Positions 1 to 6,210 of a stretch of DNA of 9,237 bases are shown here, piece after piece. Source of the DNA: JBFWNZ01 sp050250795 (GTDB taxonomy: Bacteria > Pseudomonadota > Alphaproteobacteria > UBA8366). A program made the position numbers and the translations under genes. The notes under the pieces were generated by a model that worked only from the letters and a program-made list of their open reading frames with translations, made no database searches and was not told the origin of the DNA. Within the stretch, counting starts at the first letter, position 1. Every line of letters begins with the position of its first letter. Location: NCBI GenBank assembly GCA_050250795.1, contig JBFWNZ010000141.1, forward strand, positions 1 to 9,237, in the 5' to 3' direction.

Positions 1-2
1 CC

Positions 3-497
3 GAATTGCGGCCCGCCGTGGACAGTTCCGACGACCGCGCCGTCATCGCCTATCTCACCGATGGCAGCATCGGCGACGCGCTGAAGCTGATCGATGCCGG
101 CGGACTCGAACTGTATCGCGAATGCATCGCCCTTCTGCAGGGGCTGGGGCAACGCGATATCGGCCGAATGCAGGCCCTGGCCGAACGGGTGGGGCGCAGC
201 GGGCGCGACGAGGAATTCGAGACCCTCGCGCGGCTTCTCGACCGTATTCTGGCGGTCGCGATCCGGCATGGCGCCACCGCCGGGCACGGAACGGCCGCTC
301 CGCGGGAGGTCGAAGCTCTCGCCGGCCGGATGCACGCGGCGGCGAGCCTTGATCGATGGGTGACGGTGTGGGACAACGTGACCCGCCTCATGCGGCAGGC
401 AACCAGTGCCAGCCTGGATCGCCGCCAGGTCGTCGTCACCGCCTTCCTGACCCTGGATGCGGTGGCGGGCGGCAGCGGACGCCGAAGGCCGGCATAA
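3..497 (+). CDS. holB: DNA polymerase III delta' subunit, C-terminal part (5' end outside window)
   Basis: The reading frame is open from the window edge, so this is the 3' portion of a longer gene. The delta' subunit is part of the clamp-loader complex that places the sliding clamp on primed DNA at the replication fork. The visible part corresponds to the C-terminal helical collar domain. It has a DGSIGDALKL stretch near its start, matching the 'GS.G.AL.L' segment after the AAA+ core in HolB proteins, and a late W-x3-W-x5-L pattern followed by an LDRRQ-like segment typical of delta' ends. The ATPase-like and zinc-binding regions would lie upstream and cannot be checked. The stop is 37 bp before metG on the same strand. 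The order holB-metG-tatD-MBL hydrolase is common in alphaproteobacteria, usually with tmk upstream, and supports the call. Assignment rests on the C-terminal pattern plus context. Confidence 0.82.
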   Translation, partial: ELRPAVDSSDDRAVIAYLTDGSIGDALKLIDAGGLELYRECIALLQGLGQRDIGRMQALAERVGRSGRDEEFETLARLLDRILAVAIRHGATAGHGTAAPREVEALAGRMHAAASLDRWVTVWDNVTRLMRQATSASLDRRQVVVTAFLTLDAVAGGSGRRRPA

Positions 498-534
498 GGC
501 AGGCCATCCAACCTCCCAAGGAAGACGCAGGACG

Positions 535-2082
535 ATGACCGGCGCCGGGCACTACTATGTGACAACCCCGATCTATTACGTGAACGACGTGCCGCATATC
601 GGGCACGCCTACACGACGCTCGCCTGCGACGTCCTGGCCCGATTCATGCGGCTGGACGGCTGCAATGTGCGCTTCCTCACCGGCACGGACGAGCACGGGC
701 AGAAGGTGGAGAAGGCGGCGGCCGCCGCCGGCATGGACCCGCAGGCCTTCACCGACCGTATGTCGCAGAACTTCCGGTCGCTCTGCTCGGTGATGAATTT
801 CAGCAACGACGACTTCATCCGAACCACCGAAGCCCGACACATCGCGTCGACCCAGGCGATCTGGAAGGCGATCGCCGAGGCCGGGCATATCTATCTCGGC
901 GCCTATGAAGGCTGGTACGCCGTGCGCGACGAGGCCTTCTATGCCGAATCCGAGCTGGTGGACGGTCCCGACGGGCGAAAGCTCGCACCCACCGGGGCCG
1001 AGGTCGAATGGGTGAAGGAACCCAGCTATTTCTTCCGTCTGTCCGCCTGGCAGGACCGGTTGCTGGATTTCTACGCGCAGAACCCGGATTTCATCGCGCC
1101 CGAAAGCCGGCGCAACGAGGTGAGCAGCTTCGTTCGCGGCGGCCTGCGCGACCTGTCCATCTCGCGCACGACCTTCAAATGGGGCGTGCCGGTGCCGGGC
1201 GACCCGCAGCACATCATGTATGTCTGGCTCGACGCGCTGACGAACTACGTCACCGCCGTCGGATATCCGGACACCGACGATCCGGCGTTCCGGACCTTCT
1301 GGCCGGCGGACCTGCACATGGTCGGCAAGGACATCCTGCGCTTCCATGCCGTCTACTGGCCGGCCTTCCTGATGGCCGCCGGGCTGGAGCCGCCGCGCCG
1401 CGTCTTCGCCCATGGCTGGTGGACGAACGAAGGGCAGAAGATCTCGAAATCGCTGGGCAACGCGATCGACCCGCTGACCCTGGTCGACCGATACGGACTC
1501 GACCCCGTGCGATACTTCCTGCTGCGCGAGGTGCCGTTCGGCAATGACGGCGACTTCTCCCGCAAGGCGATGGTCCAGCGCCTGAACAGCGACCTCGCCA
1601 ACAGCCTCGGCAATCTCGGACAGCGCGTCCTGTCGATGATCGGCAAGAACTGCGAGGGCAGGGTGCCCGCCGCCGGACCGGCGACGGCCGAGGACAAGGC
1701 ATTGCTGGACGGTGCGGCGGCGCTTCTACCGGCGGTCCGCGCGGCCATCCGCAGCCAGTCCTTCCATTCTGCCCTGATCGCGATCTGGGACATCGTCGGC
1801 GAGGCCAACCGCTATGTCGACAGCCAGGCTCCCTGGGCGCTGCGCAAGACGGATCGCGCCCGGATGGATGCGGTTCTGTATGTTCTGGCGGAGACGATCC
1901 GCCGCCTTGGCTTCATCATCCAGCCCTTCATGCCGGAATCCGCGTCCAGGCTTTTGGACCAGCTGGCGATTCCCGGAGATTCCCGCAATTTCAGCGCGTT
2001 CGAGAAGGCCCTGGCCGCCGGTACGGCACTGCCGGCGCCGCAGCCGGTGTTTCCCCGCTTTGCGGACGACGCCGAGGCCTGA
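535..2082 (+). CDS. metG: Methionine--tRNA ligase (compact, zinc-free type)
   Basis: This class I aminoacyl-tRNA synthetase charges tRNA-Met with methionine in the cytoplasm, using ATP. The 515-residue product has the HIGH signature at residues 21-24, TGTDEHGQK at 49-57, and the KMSKS-loop equivalent KISKS at 302-306. The C-terminal half is the helical anticodon-binding domain. Where zinc-containing forms carry CxxC knuckles (around residues 124-165), this protein reads YEGWYAVRDEAFY and no cysteine pairs occur. It also ends without a C-terminal tRNA-binding (EMAP-like) domain, so it belongs to the short form seen in many alphaproteobacteria. The frame is open 78 bp further upstream inside holB. 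The ATG at 535 was chosen because AAGGAAG lies 10 nt before it and homology starts at residues 7-9 (YYVTTPIYYVN). It is probably cotranscribed with holB and tatD. Confidence 0.97.
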   Translation: MTGAGHYYVTTPIYYVNDVPHIGHAYTTLACDVLARFMRLDGCNVRFLTGTDEHGQKVEKAAAAAGMDPQAFTDRMSQNFRSLCSVMNFSNDDFIRTTEARHIASTQAIWKAIAEAGHIYLGAYEGWYAVRDEAFYAESELVDGPDGRKLAPTGAEVEWVKEPSYFFRLSAWQDRLLDFYAQNPDFIAPESRRNEVSSFVRGGLRDLSISRTTFKWGVPVPGDPQHIMYVWLDALTNYVTAVGYPDTDDPAFRTFWPADLHMVGKDILRFHAVYWPAFLMAAGLEPPRRVFAHGWWTNEGQKISKSLGNAIDPLTLVDRYGLDPVRYFLLREVPFGNDGDFSRKAMVQRLNSDLANSLGNLGQRVLSMIGKNCEGRVPAAGPATAEDKALLDGAAALLPAVRAAIRSQSFHSALIAIWDIVGEANRYVDSQAPWALRKTDRARMDAVLYVLAETIRRLGFIIQPFMPESASRLLDQLAIPGDSRNFSAFEKALAAGTALPAPQPVFPRFADDAEA

Positions 2083-2087
2083 GGCAC

Positions 2088-2876
2088 ATGCTGGTCGACA
2101 GCCATTGCCACCTCGACTATCTGGAGCGCGACGGCGACCTCGACGCGGCGATCGAGCGTGCGCGTGCCGCCGGCGTGCGAACCATGCTGACCATCGGCAC
2201 GCGGGTCAGCACCTTTCCCGAGATTCTGGCCATCGCGGAACGATACGACGATGTGTGGTGCAGCGTCGGCGTCCATCCGCATGAGGCCGAAGGGGAAGGG
2301 GACACCGCGGCCGCCCAGCTTGTGGAACTGGCGCGTCATCCGAAAGTCATCGGAATCGGCGAGACGGGGCTGGACTACTACTACGACAACAGCCCGCGCG
2401 AGGCGCAGCAGCGCAGTTTCCGCAGCCATATCGCGGCCGCGCGCGAAACGGGGCTGCCGCTGATCGTCCACAGCCGCGACGCCGATGACGACACAATCGG
2501 AATCCTTCGGGACGAACATCGGCAGGGCGCGTTTCCGGGCGTCATTCACTGCTTCAGCAGTACCCGGGAACTCGCTGAAAACGCCGTGGATCTGGGCCTT
2601 TACGTGTCTCTGGCCGGCATTCTGACCTTCAAGAACGCACAGGACATCCGGGACACCGTGCGCGGCCTGCCGGCGGACCGACTGCTGGTCGAGACGGATG
2701 CCCCGTATCTGGCGCCGATCCCGCATCGGGGAAAACGCAACGAACCGGCCTTCGTCGCGCACACCGCGCGACTGCTGGGCGAACTGACGGGCCTGGGCGC
2801 CGAAGGCGTCGCGGAGACCACGACGCGGAACTTCTTCCGGCTGTTTTCGCGCGCAACCGCGCCGCAGGACGCATGA
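2088..2876 (+). CDS. TatD-family metal-dependent hydrolase (putative 3'-5' DNase)
   Basis: This 262-residue product is an amidohydrolase-fold TIM barrel of the TatD/YcfH family. Family members are metal-dependent nucleases linked to DNA repair or D-tyrosyl-tRNA-like quality control, though the exact substrate of most is unsettled. All expected metal ligands are visible: the HxH pair H6/H8 in VDSHCHLD, E92 in GIGETGLDYYYD, H128 in LIVHSRDA, H154 in VIHCFSS, and D204 in LVETDAPYLAP. The length is normal for the family and the start is unambiguous, with GAGG about 10 nt upstream inside the end of metG. It begins 5 bp after the metG stop and its own stop overlaps the next gene's start (ATGA), so translation of the cluster is likely coupled. 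The position directly behind metG is the classic neighbourhood for YcfH-type members. The function as a nuclease is inferred from the family. Confidence 0.94.
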   Translation: MLVDSHCHLDYLERDGDLDAAIERARAAGVRTMLTIGTRVSTFPEILAIAERYDDVWCSVGVHPHEAEGEGDTAAAQLVELARHPKVIGIGETGLDYYYDNSPREAQQRSFRSHIAAARETGLPLIVHSRDADDDTIGILRDEHRQGAFPGVIHCFSSTRELAENAVDLGLYVSLAGILTFKNAQDIRDTVRGLPADRLLVETDAPYLAPIPHRGKRNEPAFVAHTARLLGELTGLGAEGVAETTTRNFFRLFSRATAPQDA

Positions 2877-3646
2877 GGCTCACCGTCCTCGGTTGCGGGG
2901 CCTCCGGCGGCGTGCCGGTGCCGGGCCTCGGCTGGGGGGATTGCGATCCGGCCGAACCGCGCAACCGCCGGCGCCGGGCCTCGCTGCTGGTCGAGGATGA
3001 CGCGCGGCGCGTGCTGATCGACGCGTCGCCGGATTGCCGCGACCAGCTTCTCGATGCCGGCATCGACCGTCTCGACGCGGTCGTCTTCACCCATGCCCAT
3101 GCCGACCACTGCCACGGCATCGACGATCTACGCTGGATCAACATGGCGATGGGCGCCGACATCCCGATCCACGCGGATGCGCGCACCCTCGACGAGTTCC
3201 GCGCGCGCTTCGCTTATGTCTTCGAGCCACTCGATAGCCGCCAGGCCCAGCGCTATTACTACAAGCCCGTCCTCCTGCCGCACGCCATCGACGGCCCGTT
3301 CGCCGCCGGCGGCATTCCGATTCTGCCGTTCGAGCAGGATCACGGCTTCTCCACGACGCTCGGCTTCCGGATGGGGCAGGCGGCCTATTCCACGGATGTC
3401 GTCGCGCTGGACGATGCGGCCTTCGATCTGCTGCAAGGCATCGATGTCTGGATCGTCGACTGCATGCGGCCGATGCCGCATTCGACCCACAGCCATCTGG
3501 AGCAGACCTTGCGCTGGATCGAGCGTGTCCGGCCGCAACGTGCATTCCTCACGCATATGAACGAGAGGATGGACTATGCCACGCTGCGCAGCATTCTGCC
3601 GGCGCATGTCGAGCCGGCCTATGACGGACTGATTATCGAGGTCTGA
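2873..3646 (+). CDS. MBL-fold metallohydrolase, PhnP-like group
   Basis: This 257-residue protein has the metallo-beta-lactamase fold. The N-terminus carries GCGASGGVP (residues 7-15), typical of the PhnP/COG1235 branch. The metal-binding HxHxDH motif is H74-A-H76-A-D78-H79. Later ligand candidates are H157 in QDHG, D175 in YSTDVV, D197 in IVDCMR and H228 in FLTHMN, so the active site looks intact. Characterised relatives hydrolyse cyclic phosphodiesters such as cyclic ribose phosphate, but no phn genes are near, so a phosphonate role is not supported here and the substrate is unknown. The ATG overlaps the tatD stop by 4 bp, with AGGA 5-7 nt upstream. This gene commonly follows tatD in alphaproteobacteria. 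Its last five codons and stop form the first copy of a 19-bp tandem repeat that runs past the gene end. Confidence 0.92.
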   Translation: MRLTVLGCGASGGVPVPGLGWGDCDPAEPRNRRRRASLLVEDDARRVLIDASPDCRDQLLDAGIDRLDAVVFTHAHADHCHGIDDLRWINMAMGADIPIHADARTLDEFRARFAYVFEPLDSRQAQRYYYKPVLLPHAIDGPFAAGGIPILPFEQDHGFSTTLGFRMGQAAYSTDVVALDDAAFDLLQGIDVWIVDCMRPMPHSTHSHLEQTLRWIERVRPQRAFLTHMNERMDYATLRSILPAHVEPAYDGLIIEV

Positions 3647-3704
3647 ACTGATTATCGAGGTCTGAACTGATTATCGAGGTCTGAACTGATTATCGAGGTC
3701 TGAA
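3629..3704 (+). repeat. Perfect tandem repeat, 4 copies of a 19-bp unit
   Basis: The unit CTGATTATCGAGGTCTGAA occurs four times without gap or mismatch, at 3629-3647, 3648-3666, 3667-3685 and 3686-3704. The first copy is part of the MBL hydrolase gene, encoding Leu-Ile-Ile-Glu-Val and the TGA stop, so the array is an expansion of the 3' end of that gene. Because 19 is not a multiple of 3, the copied TGA falls in all three forward frames. Absence of any substitution points to a recent event or active length variation by slipped-strand replication. No function is shown. Confidence 0.97.
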
Positions 3705-3784
3705 CGGCCATATAAACAATTGGTAAACATAATAGCATATAAATTTTCCATAATATATATTATGCGAATAATGTGGCTGTAAAA
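3705..3784. other. AT-rich intergenic island with a 16-bp palindrome
   Basis: Directly after the tandem repeat, composition shifts from strongly GC-rich to almost pure AT (most clearly 3709-3770). It contains short A and T runs and a perfect palindrome CATAATATATATTATG at 3749-3764. No open frame, Shine-Dalgarno site or convincing -35/-10 pair with proper spacing was found. The island lies between two convergent genes, where a promoter would drive only antisense RNA. It may be a neutral AT-rich spacer, a low-melting region near the end of two convergent transcripts, or a remnant of inserted DNA. Confidence 0.7.
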
Positions 3785-3815
3785 GAAGACGCCAGGATAT
3801 CTTCCCGGCGCCTTC
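3781..3815 (-). terminator. Intrinsic terminator of the decarboxylase operon
   Basis: Read on the minus strand, a 13-bp stem (arms at 3803-3815 and 3785-3797, with two G-U pairs) closes a 5-nt loop at 3798-3802. Four T residues follow directly at 3784-3781. It starts 17 bp after the stop of the beta-subunit gene. On the plus strand the two G-U pairs become A-C mismatches and C residues follow the stem, so it should act mainly in the minus direction. Confidence 0.85.
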
Positions 3816-3832
3816 CCCAACGGGTCCGATGA

Positions 3833-4426
3833 CTACGGCAGAACCGCCGCTTCGCCCATCAACGACCGGCGGAACCGGTCCTTGAGGAAACTGCCGCTGC
3901 TCGACGGCAGGACGAATTTCAGCTTCTCGTAAGCGATCTTCACAACGCTGACCGACGGGCCGCGCCCTTCGAGGATGCGCTTCTTGAGATCGGGAAGATC
4001 CTTGTCCGTCCGGACGGTGGCCGTGGTCGGAACGCCGGCCGCCGCCGCGATGCCGGCGATATCCGTGCAGCCCGAGGTATGCGTGTTCTGCCCCCCGGTC
4101 TCGCCGAAGCGTCCGTTGTCCAGAACCACGATGGAAAGATTGTCGACGGGCTGATTCGCAATGGTGGCGAACGCCCCCATCCCCATCAGCATCTCGCCGT
4201 CGCCGGTCAGCACCAGCACGCGCTTGTCCGGCTGGCCGCAGGCAATGCCGTAACCGATCATCGCCGCGCCGCCCATGGCGCCCCAGACATAGAAGTTCCG
4301 GTCGTTGTCGCCGACGCTGGCCAGATCCCAGCAGGGCGAACCCAGGCCCGAAACCACCAGCAGGTTCTCCGGGCGGCCGTCGAGCAGGAACTTCACCACC
4401 TCGCGCCGCTTCAATGCTTCGCTCAT
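3833..4426 (-). CDS. Thiamine-diphosphate decarboxylase beta subunit (PP domain), ComE-like
   Basis: This 197-residue product is the cofactor-binding half of a split ThDP decarboxylase of the sulfopyruvate/phosphonopyruvate decarboxylase type. The ThDP/Mg motif begins at G75-D76-G77 (TGDGEMLMGMG) and ends at D103-N104, the usual GDG-x26-N spacing. GLGSPCWDL near residues 27-35 and the following WGAMGGA segment match the PP-domain start of this group. Family members decarboxylate 3-sulfopyruvate or 3-phosphonopyruvate to the acetaldehyde. Here the substrate cannot be told from sequence, and no PEP mutase, phosphosulfolactate synthase or coenzyme M gene is visible. The frame is open to 4642, but the ATG at 4426 is preferred: GGGAG lies 8 nt upstream and the ATG overlaps the alpha-subunit stop by 4 bp, the usual arrangement for translationally coupled subunits. 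Confidence 0.88.
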   Translation of the reverse strand: MSEALKRREVVKFLLDGRPENLLVVSGLGSPCWDLASVGDNDRNFYVWGAMGGAAMIGYGIACGQPDKRVLVLTGDGEMLMGMGAFATIANQPVDNLSIVVLDNGRFGETGGQNTHTSGCTDIAGIAAAAGVPTTATVRTDKDLPDLKKRILEGRGPSVSVVKIAYEKLKFVLPSSSGSFLKDRFRRSLMGEAAVLP

Positions 4427-4959
4427 CGTGCCAACTCCCGGAAATCCTTCGCGCCCAGGACCTGCTGCGAGATCAGGACCGCGACCATCTGCTGCGAATC
4501 GAAGGCCAACCGCAGCGCGTTGTCCACCGCACCCGGAATCTCCTCGGCGCGGTCGACGCGGTGCACGATCATGCCCATCGCCTCCAGGCATTTCGGCGTG
4601 CCCTGGCCCATGGGAACCTGCCACGGGTTGAACTCGCCCCACTCACCGCGCATCGTCACCAGCATCACCAGCGGGATGCTGCAGGTGTTCGGCATGGCGA
4701 GCGCATTGATGGTGTTGCCCACGCCGCTGCTCTGCAGCAGCAGCACGCCCTTCAGGCCGCCCAGCCAAGCCCCGCTCAGCATGTGGACGCCCTCTTCCTC
4801 GGTCGTGAGCGTCACGACCTTCACATCGTTATCCGCCTCGCACATGCGGATGAGCTTGGCATGCCCCGCATCGGGCACATGCCCGACCAGCGTTATGCCA
4901 CGGCGGCGCAGGGCGGCATGTACCGCCTCCGGCCAATCCACTGTCGGCGCGTCGTTCAT
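4423..4959 (-). CDS. Thiamine-diphosphate decarboxylase alpha subunit (Pyr domain), ComD-like
   Basis: This 178-residue protein is the pyrimidine-binding partner of the downstream PP-domain subunit. Together they would form the heteromeric cytoplasmic enzyme. The cofactor-activating glutamate is expected in TTEEEGVHM (E54-E56). LLQSSGVGNTINAL (residues 74-87) is the characteristic segment of sulfopyruvate/phosphonopyruvate decarboxylase alpha chains, followed by MLVTMRGEWGE, also typical. The length is normal for a stand-alone Pyr domain. GAGGAAA lies about 12 nt before the start. The 48-bp gap to the small gene upstream on the same strand holds GC-rich dyads but no T-tract terminator, so the small gene and this pair may share a transcript started near the palindrome at 5304-5323. 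The fold and cofactor are well supported; the substrate is open. Confidence 0.87.
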   Translation of the reverse strand: MNDAPTVDWPEAVHAALRRRGITLVGHVPDAGHAKLIRMCEADNDVKVVTLTTEEEGVHMLSGAWLGGLKGVLLLQSSGVGNTINALAMPNTCSIPLVMLVTMRGEWGEFNPWQVPMGQGTPKCLEAMGMIVHRVDRAEEIPGAVDNALRLAFDSQQMVAVLISQQVLGAKDFRELAR

Positions 4960-5007
4960 CGTCCGGTTCCGTTTCCTCGGGTGCCGGGAGACGGCGTCTG
5001 CGCCTCC

Positions 5008-5274
5008 CTATTGATAGATGTCCCTGTCCCGCTCGAACGCCTCGCGGAACAGCGCGAGGAGATGACGCGCCTCGTCGTTGTGAGCGGCGTACTGCGTCAA
5101 TCCCTTCGCCACGAAGGATGCGAAGCTTACCGCCTCCCCCTTCCCGCGCAAGTTGTTTCCTGCCGCGATCTCACCCAAATCGTCATGCACGAGCCGGCGC
5201 ACCATCACGTTCAGCTGCGTCTTCACATAGCGGTTCTTGAGCCGCCACCGCCGCTGTGCCTGTGCGTTTGCCAT
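5008..5274 (-). CDS. Uncharacterised 88-residue protein, possibly ribbon-helix-helix-like
   Basis: I do not recognise a named family. The N-terminus is basic and Arg/Gln-rich (NAQAQRRWRLKNRYVK). It is followed by a short strand-like TQLNVMV, a helix-like RRLVHDDLGEIA, a turn around GNNLRGKGEAV, a second helix-like SFASFVAKGLTQYAA, and an acidic charged tail. Strand-helix-turn-helix with this spacing resembles small ribbon-helix-helix DNA-binding proteins, but this is an eye-made reading. There is no signal peptide or membrane segment. The ATG at 5274 has only a weak AGGG 11 nt upstream, and that AGGG is paired in a small 4-bp hairpin (5278-5289) ending 3 nt before the start. The gene lies upstream of the decarboxylase pair on the same strand and divergent from mazG, with a 20-bp palindrome 30 bp before its start. 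Codon use looks like a real gene, and nothing overlaps it credibly. Confidence 0.72.
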   Translation of the reverse strand: MANAQAQRRWRLKNRYVKTQLNVMVRRLVHDDLGEIAAGNNLRGKGEAVSFASFVAKGLTQYAAHNDEARHLLALFREAFERDRDIYQ

Positions 5275-5303
5275 GCTAGGGTCGGCCCTGCCGGTCGCCG
5301 AGG

Positions 5304-5323
5304 ATTATCTACTAGTAGATAAT
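5304..5323. promoter_or_regulatory. Perfect 20-bp palindrome, candidate operator between divergent genes
   Basis: ATTATCTACTAGTAGATAAT is fully self-complementary around the CT|AG centre at 5313/5314. It lies in the 106-bp space between the small gene (start 5274, minus) and mazG (start 5381, plus). Each arm contains GATAAT, five of six matches to the -10 consensus, one on each strand. No good -35 partner was seen at 17 bp on either side. A protein bound here could affect transcription in both directions. The binding protein is unknown; TetR-, MarR- or ribbon-helix-helix-type regulators would suit the symmetry. Confidence 0.6.
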
Positions 5324-5380
5324 TGCAGAACATCCCCGGCCCTGCAACGCCGATTGCCCGTTTCCTGAACGAGTCGCCGC

Positions 5381-6187
5381 ATGACCGCAAACCTCCACCG
5401 ACTGCTCGAGATCATGGCCCGCCTGCGCGATCCCGAGACCGGCTGCCCCTGGGATGTGGAGCAGTCCTTCGCGACCATCGCGCCCTACACCATCGAAGAA
5501 GCCTATGAGGTTGCGGACGCCATCGAACGCGGGGACGTGCCCGCATTGCGCGACGAGCTTGGCGACCTGCTGTTCCAGGTCGTGTTCCATGCCCGCATGG
5601 CCGAGGAGCAAGGCCATTTCGCCTTCGACGACGTGGCCGGCGGAATTTCGGACAAGATGCTGCGGCGTCATCCGCATGTGTTCGGCACGGCCGAAGCCCG
5701 CACCGCCGGCATGCAGCGCGGCGCCTGGGAGGAGCAGAAGGCCGAGGAGCGGGCTGCCGCCGCGCCGAACGCAGCCGGAAGCAGCGCGCTGGACGGCGTC
5801 GCGCTGGCCCTTCCCGCCCTCATGCGCGCGGAAAAGCTGGCACGGCGCGCCGCAAGGGTCGGCTTCGACTGGCCGACGACCGAAGCCGTGTTCGAAAAAC
5901 TCGAAGAAGAACTGGGCGAGTTACGGCAGGCCGTGACGGAACAGGAAGGCGCGGCCCGCATCGCCGAGGAGATGGGCGACCTGCTGTTTGCCGTGGCCAA
6001 TCTCTCCCGGCATCTGGGCGTGGATTCCGAGGTTGCGCTGCGTGCAGCGAACGCCAAGTTCGAGCGCCGCTTCCGGCATATCGAGCGCGCGCTGGCCGCC
6101 GAAGGCCGCGTACCGGCCGACGCAACCCTGGCCGAGATGGAAGCGCACTGGGTCGCCGCGAAACGCCAGGAAAAGGGCGAAGCCTAG
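5381..6187 (+). CDS. mazG: Nucleoside triphosphate pyrophosphohydrolase MazG
   Basis: MazG hydrolyses nucleoside triphosphates, including non-canonical ones, to monophosphates and pyrophosphate. It acts as a cytoplasmic house-cleaning enzyme and in some bacteria affects (p)ppGpp levels. The 268-residue product has the expected duplicated all-alpha domain. In the first repeat, CPWD (residues 22-25) precedes the metal motif EEAYE (39-43), and ELGD follows at 59-62. In the second repeat, EEELGEL (175-181) pairs with EEMGD (196-200). An RRHPHVFG stretch lies between them (95-102), as in E. coli MazG. The length is standard. The Shine-Dalgarno sequence is weak, but the start fits homology (LHRLLEIMARLRDP). 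It is transcribed away from the palindrome at 5304-5323 and converges on the reductase gene with only 23 bp between the stops and no visible terminator there. Confidence 0.96.
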   Translation: MTANLHRLLEIMARLRDPETGCPWDVEQSFATIAPYTIEEAYEVADAIERGDVPALRDELGDLLFQVVFHARMAEEQGHFAFDDVAGGISDKMLRRHPHVFGTAEARTAGMQRGAWEEQKAEERAAAAPNAAGSSALDGVALALPALMRAEKLARRAARVGFDWPTTEAVFEKLEEELGELRQAVTEQEGAARIAEEMGDLLFAVANLSRHLGVDSEVALRAANAKFERRFRHIERALAAEGRVPADATLAEMEAHWVAAKRQEKGEA

Positions 6188-6210
6188 CCTCGCCCTCTCC
6201 CGCTTTCCGC

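Noticed and set aside
436..1413. Long open frame of 325 codons on the minus strand across metG
   Set aside because: It lies antisense to metG, whose motifs are complete. It has the Arg/Gly/His-rich composition usual for antisense frames in high-GC genes.
1812..2762. Long open frame of 316 codons on the minus strand across the end of metG and tatD
   Set aside because: It spans two well-supported genes in antisense, has no recognisable domain and no start signal.
3720..3760. Promoter in the AT-rich island
   Set aside because: TTGGTA and TATAAA occur but are only 12 bp apart, other TATAAT-like boxes lack a -35, and the region lies between convergent genes so only antisense RNA would result.
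3629..3784. Iteron array plus AT-rich melting region, as in a plasmid-type replication origin
   Set aside because: The 19-bp direct repeats beside AT-rich DNA look iteron-like. However, the unit is just the end of a coding gene, no rep, parA or DnaA-box cluster is visible, and the neighbours are core chromosomal genes.
4427..4642. N-terminal extension of the beta subunit to a start at 4642
   Set aside because: The extra 72 codons overlap the alpha subunit in another frame and lack family similarity. The ATG at 4426 has a good ribosome site and the coupled ATGA overlap.
4960..5007. Terminator between the small gene and the decarboxylase pair
   Set aside because: Dyads such as GGGAG/CTCCC and AGAC/GTCT exist but are short, interrupted and not followed by a T tract.
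4079..5322. Plus-strand open frames of about 300 codons over the decarboxylase genes
   Set aside because: Both are antisense shadows of the ThDP subunits, which have clear cofactor motifs, coupled starts and a terminator on the other strand.
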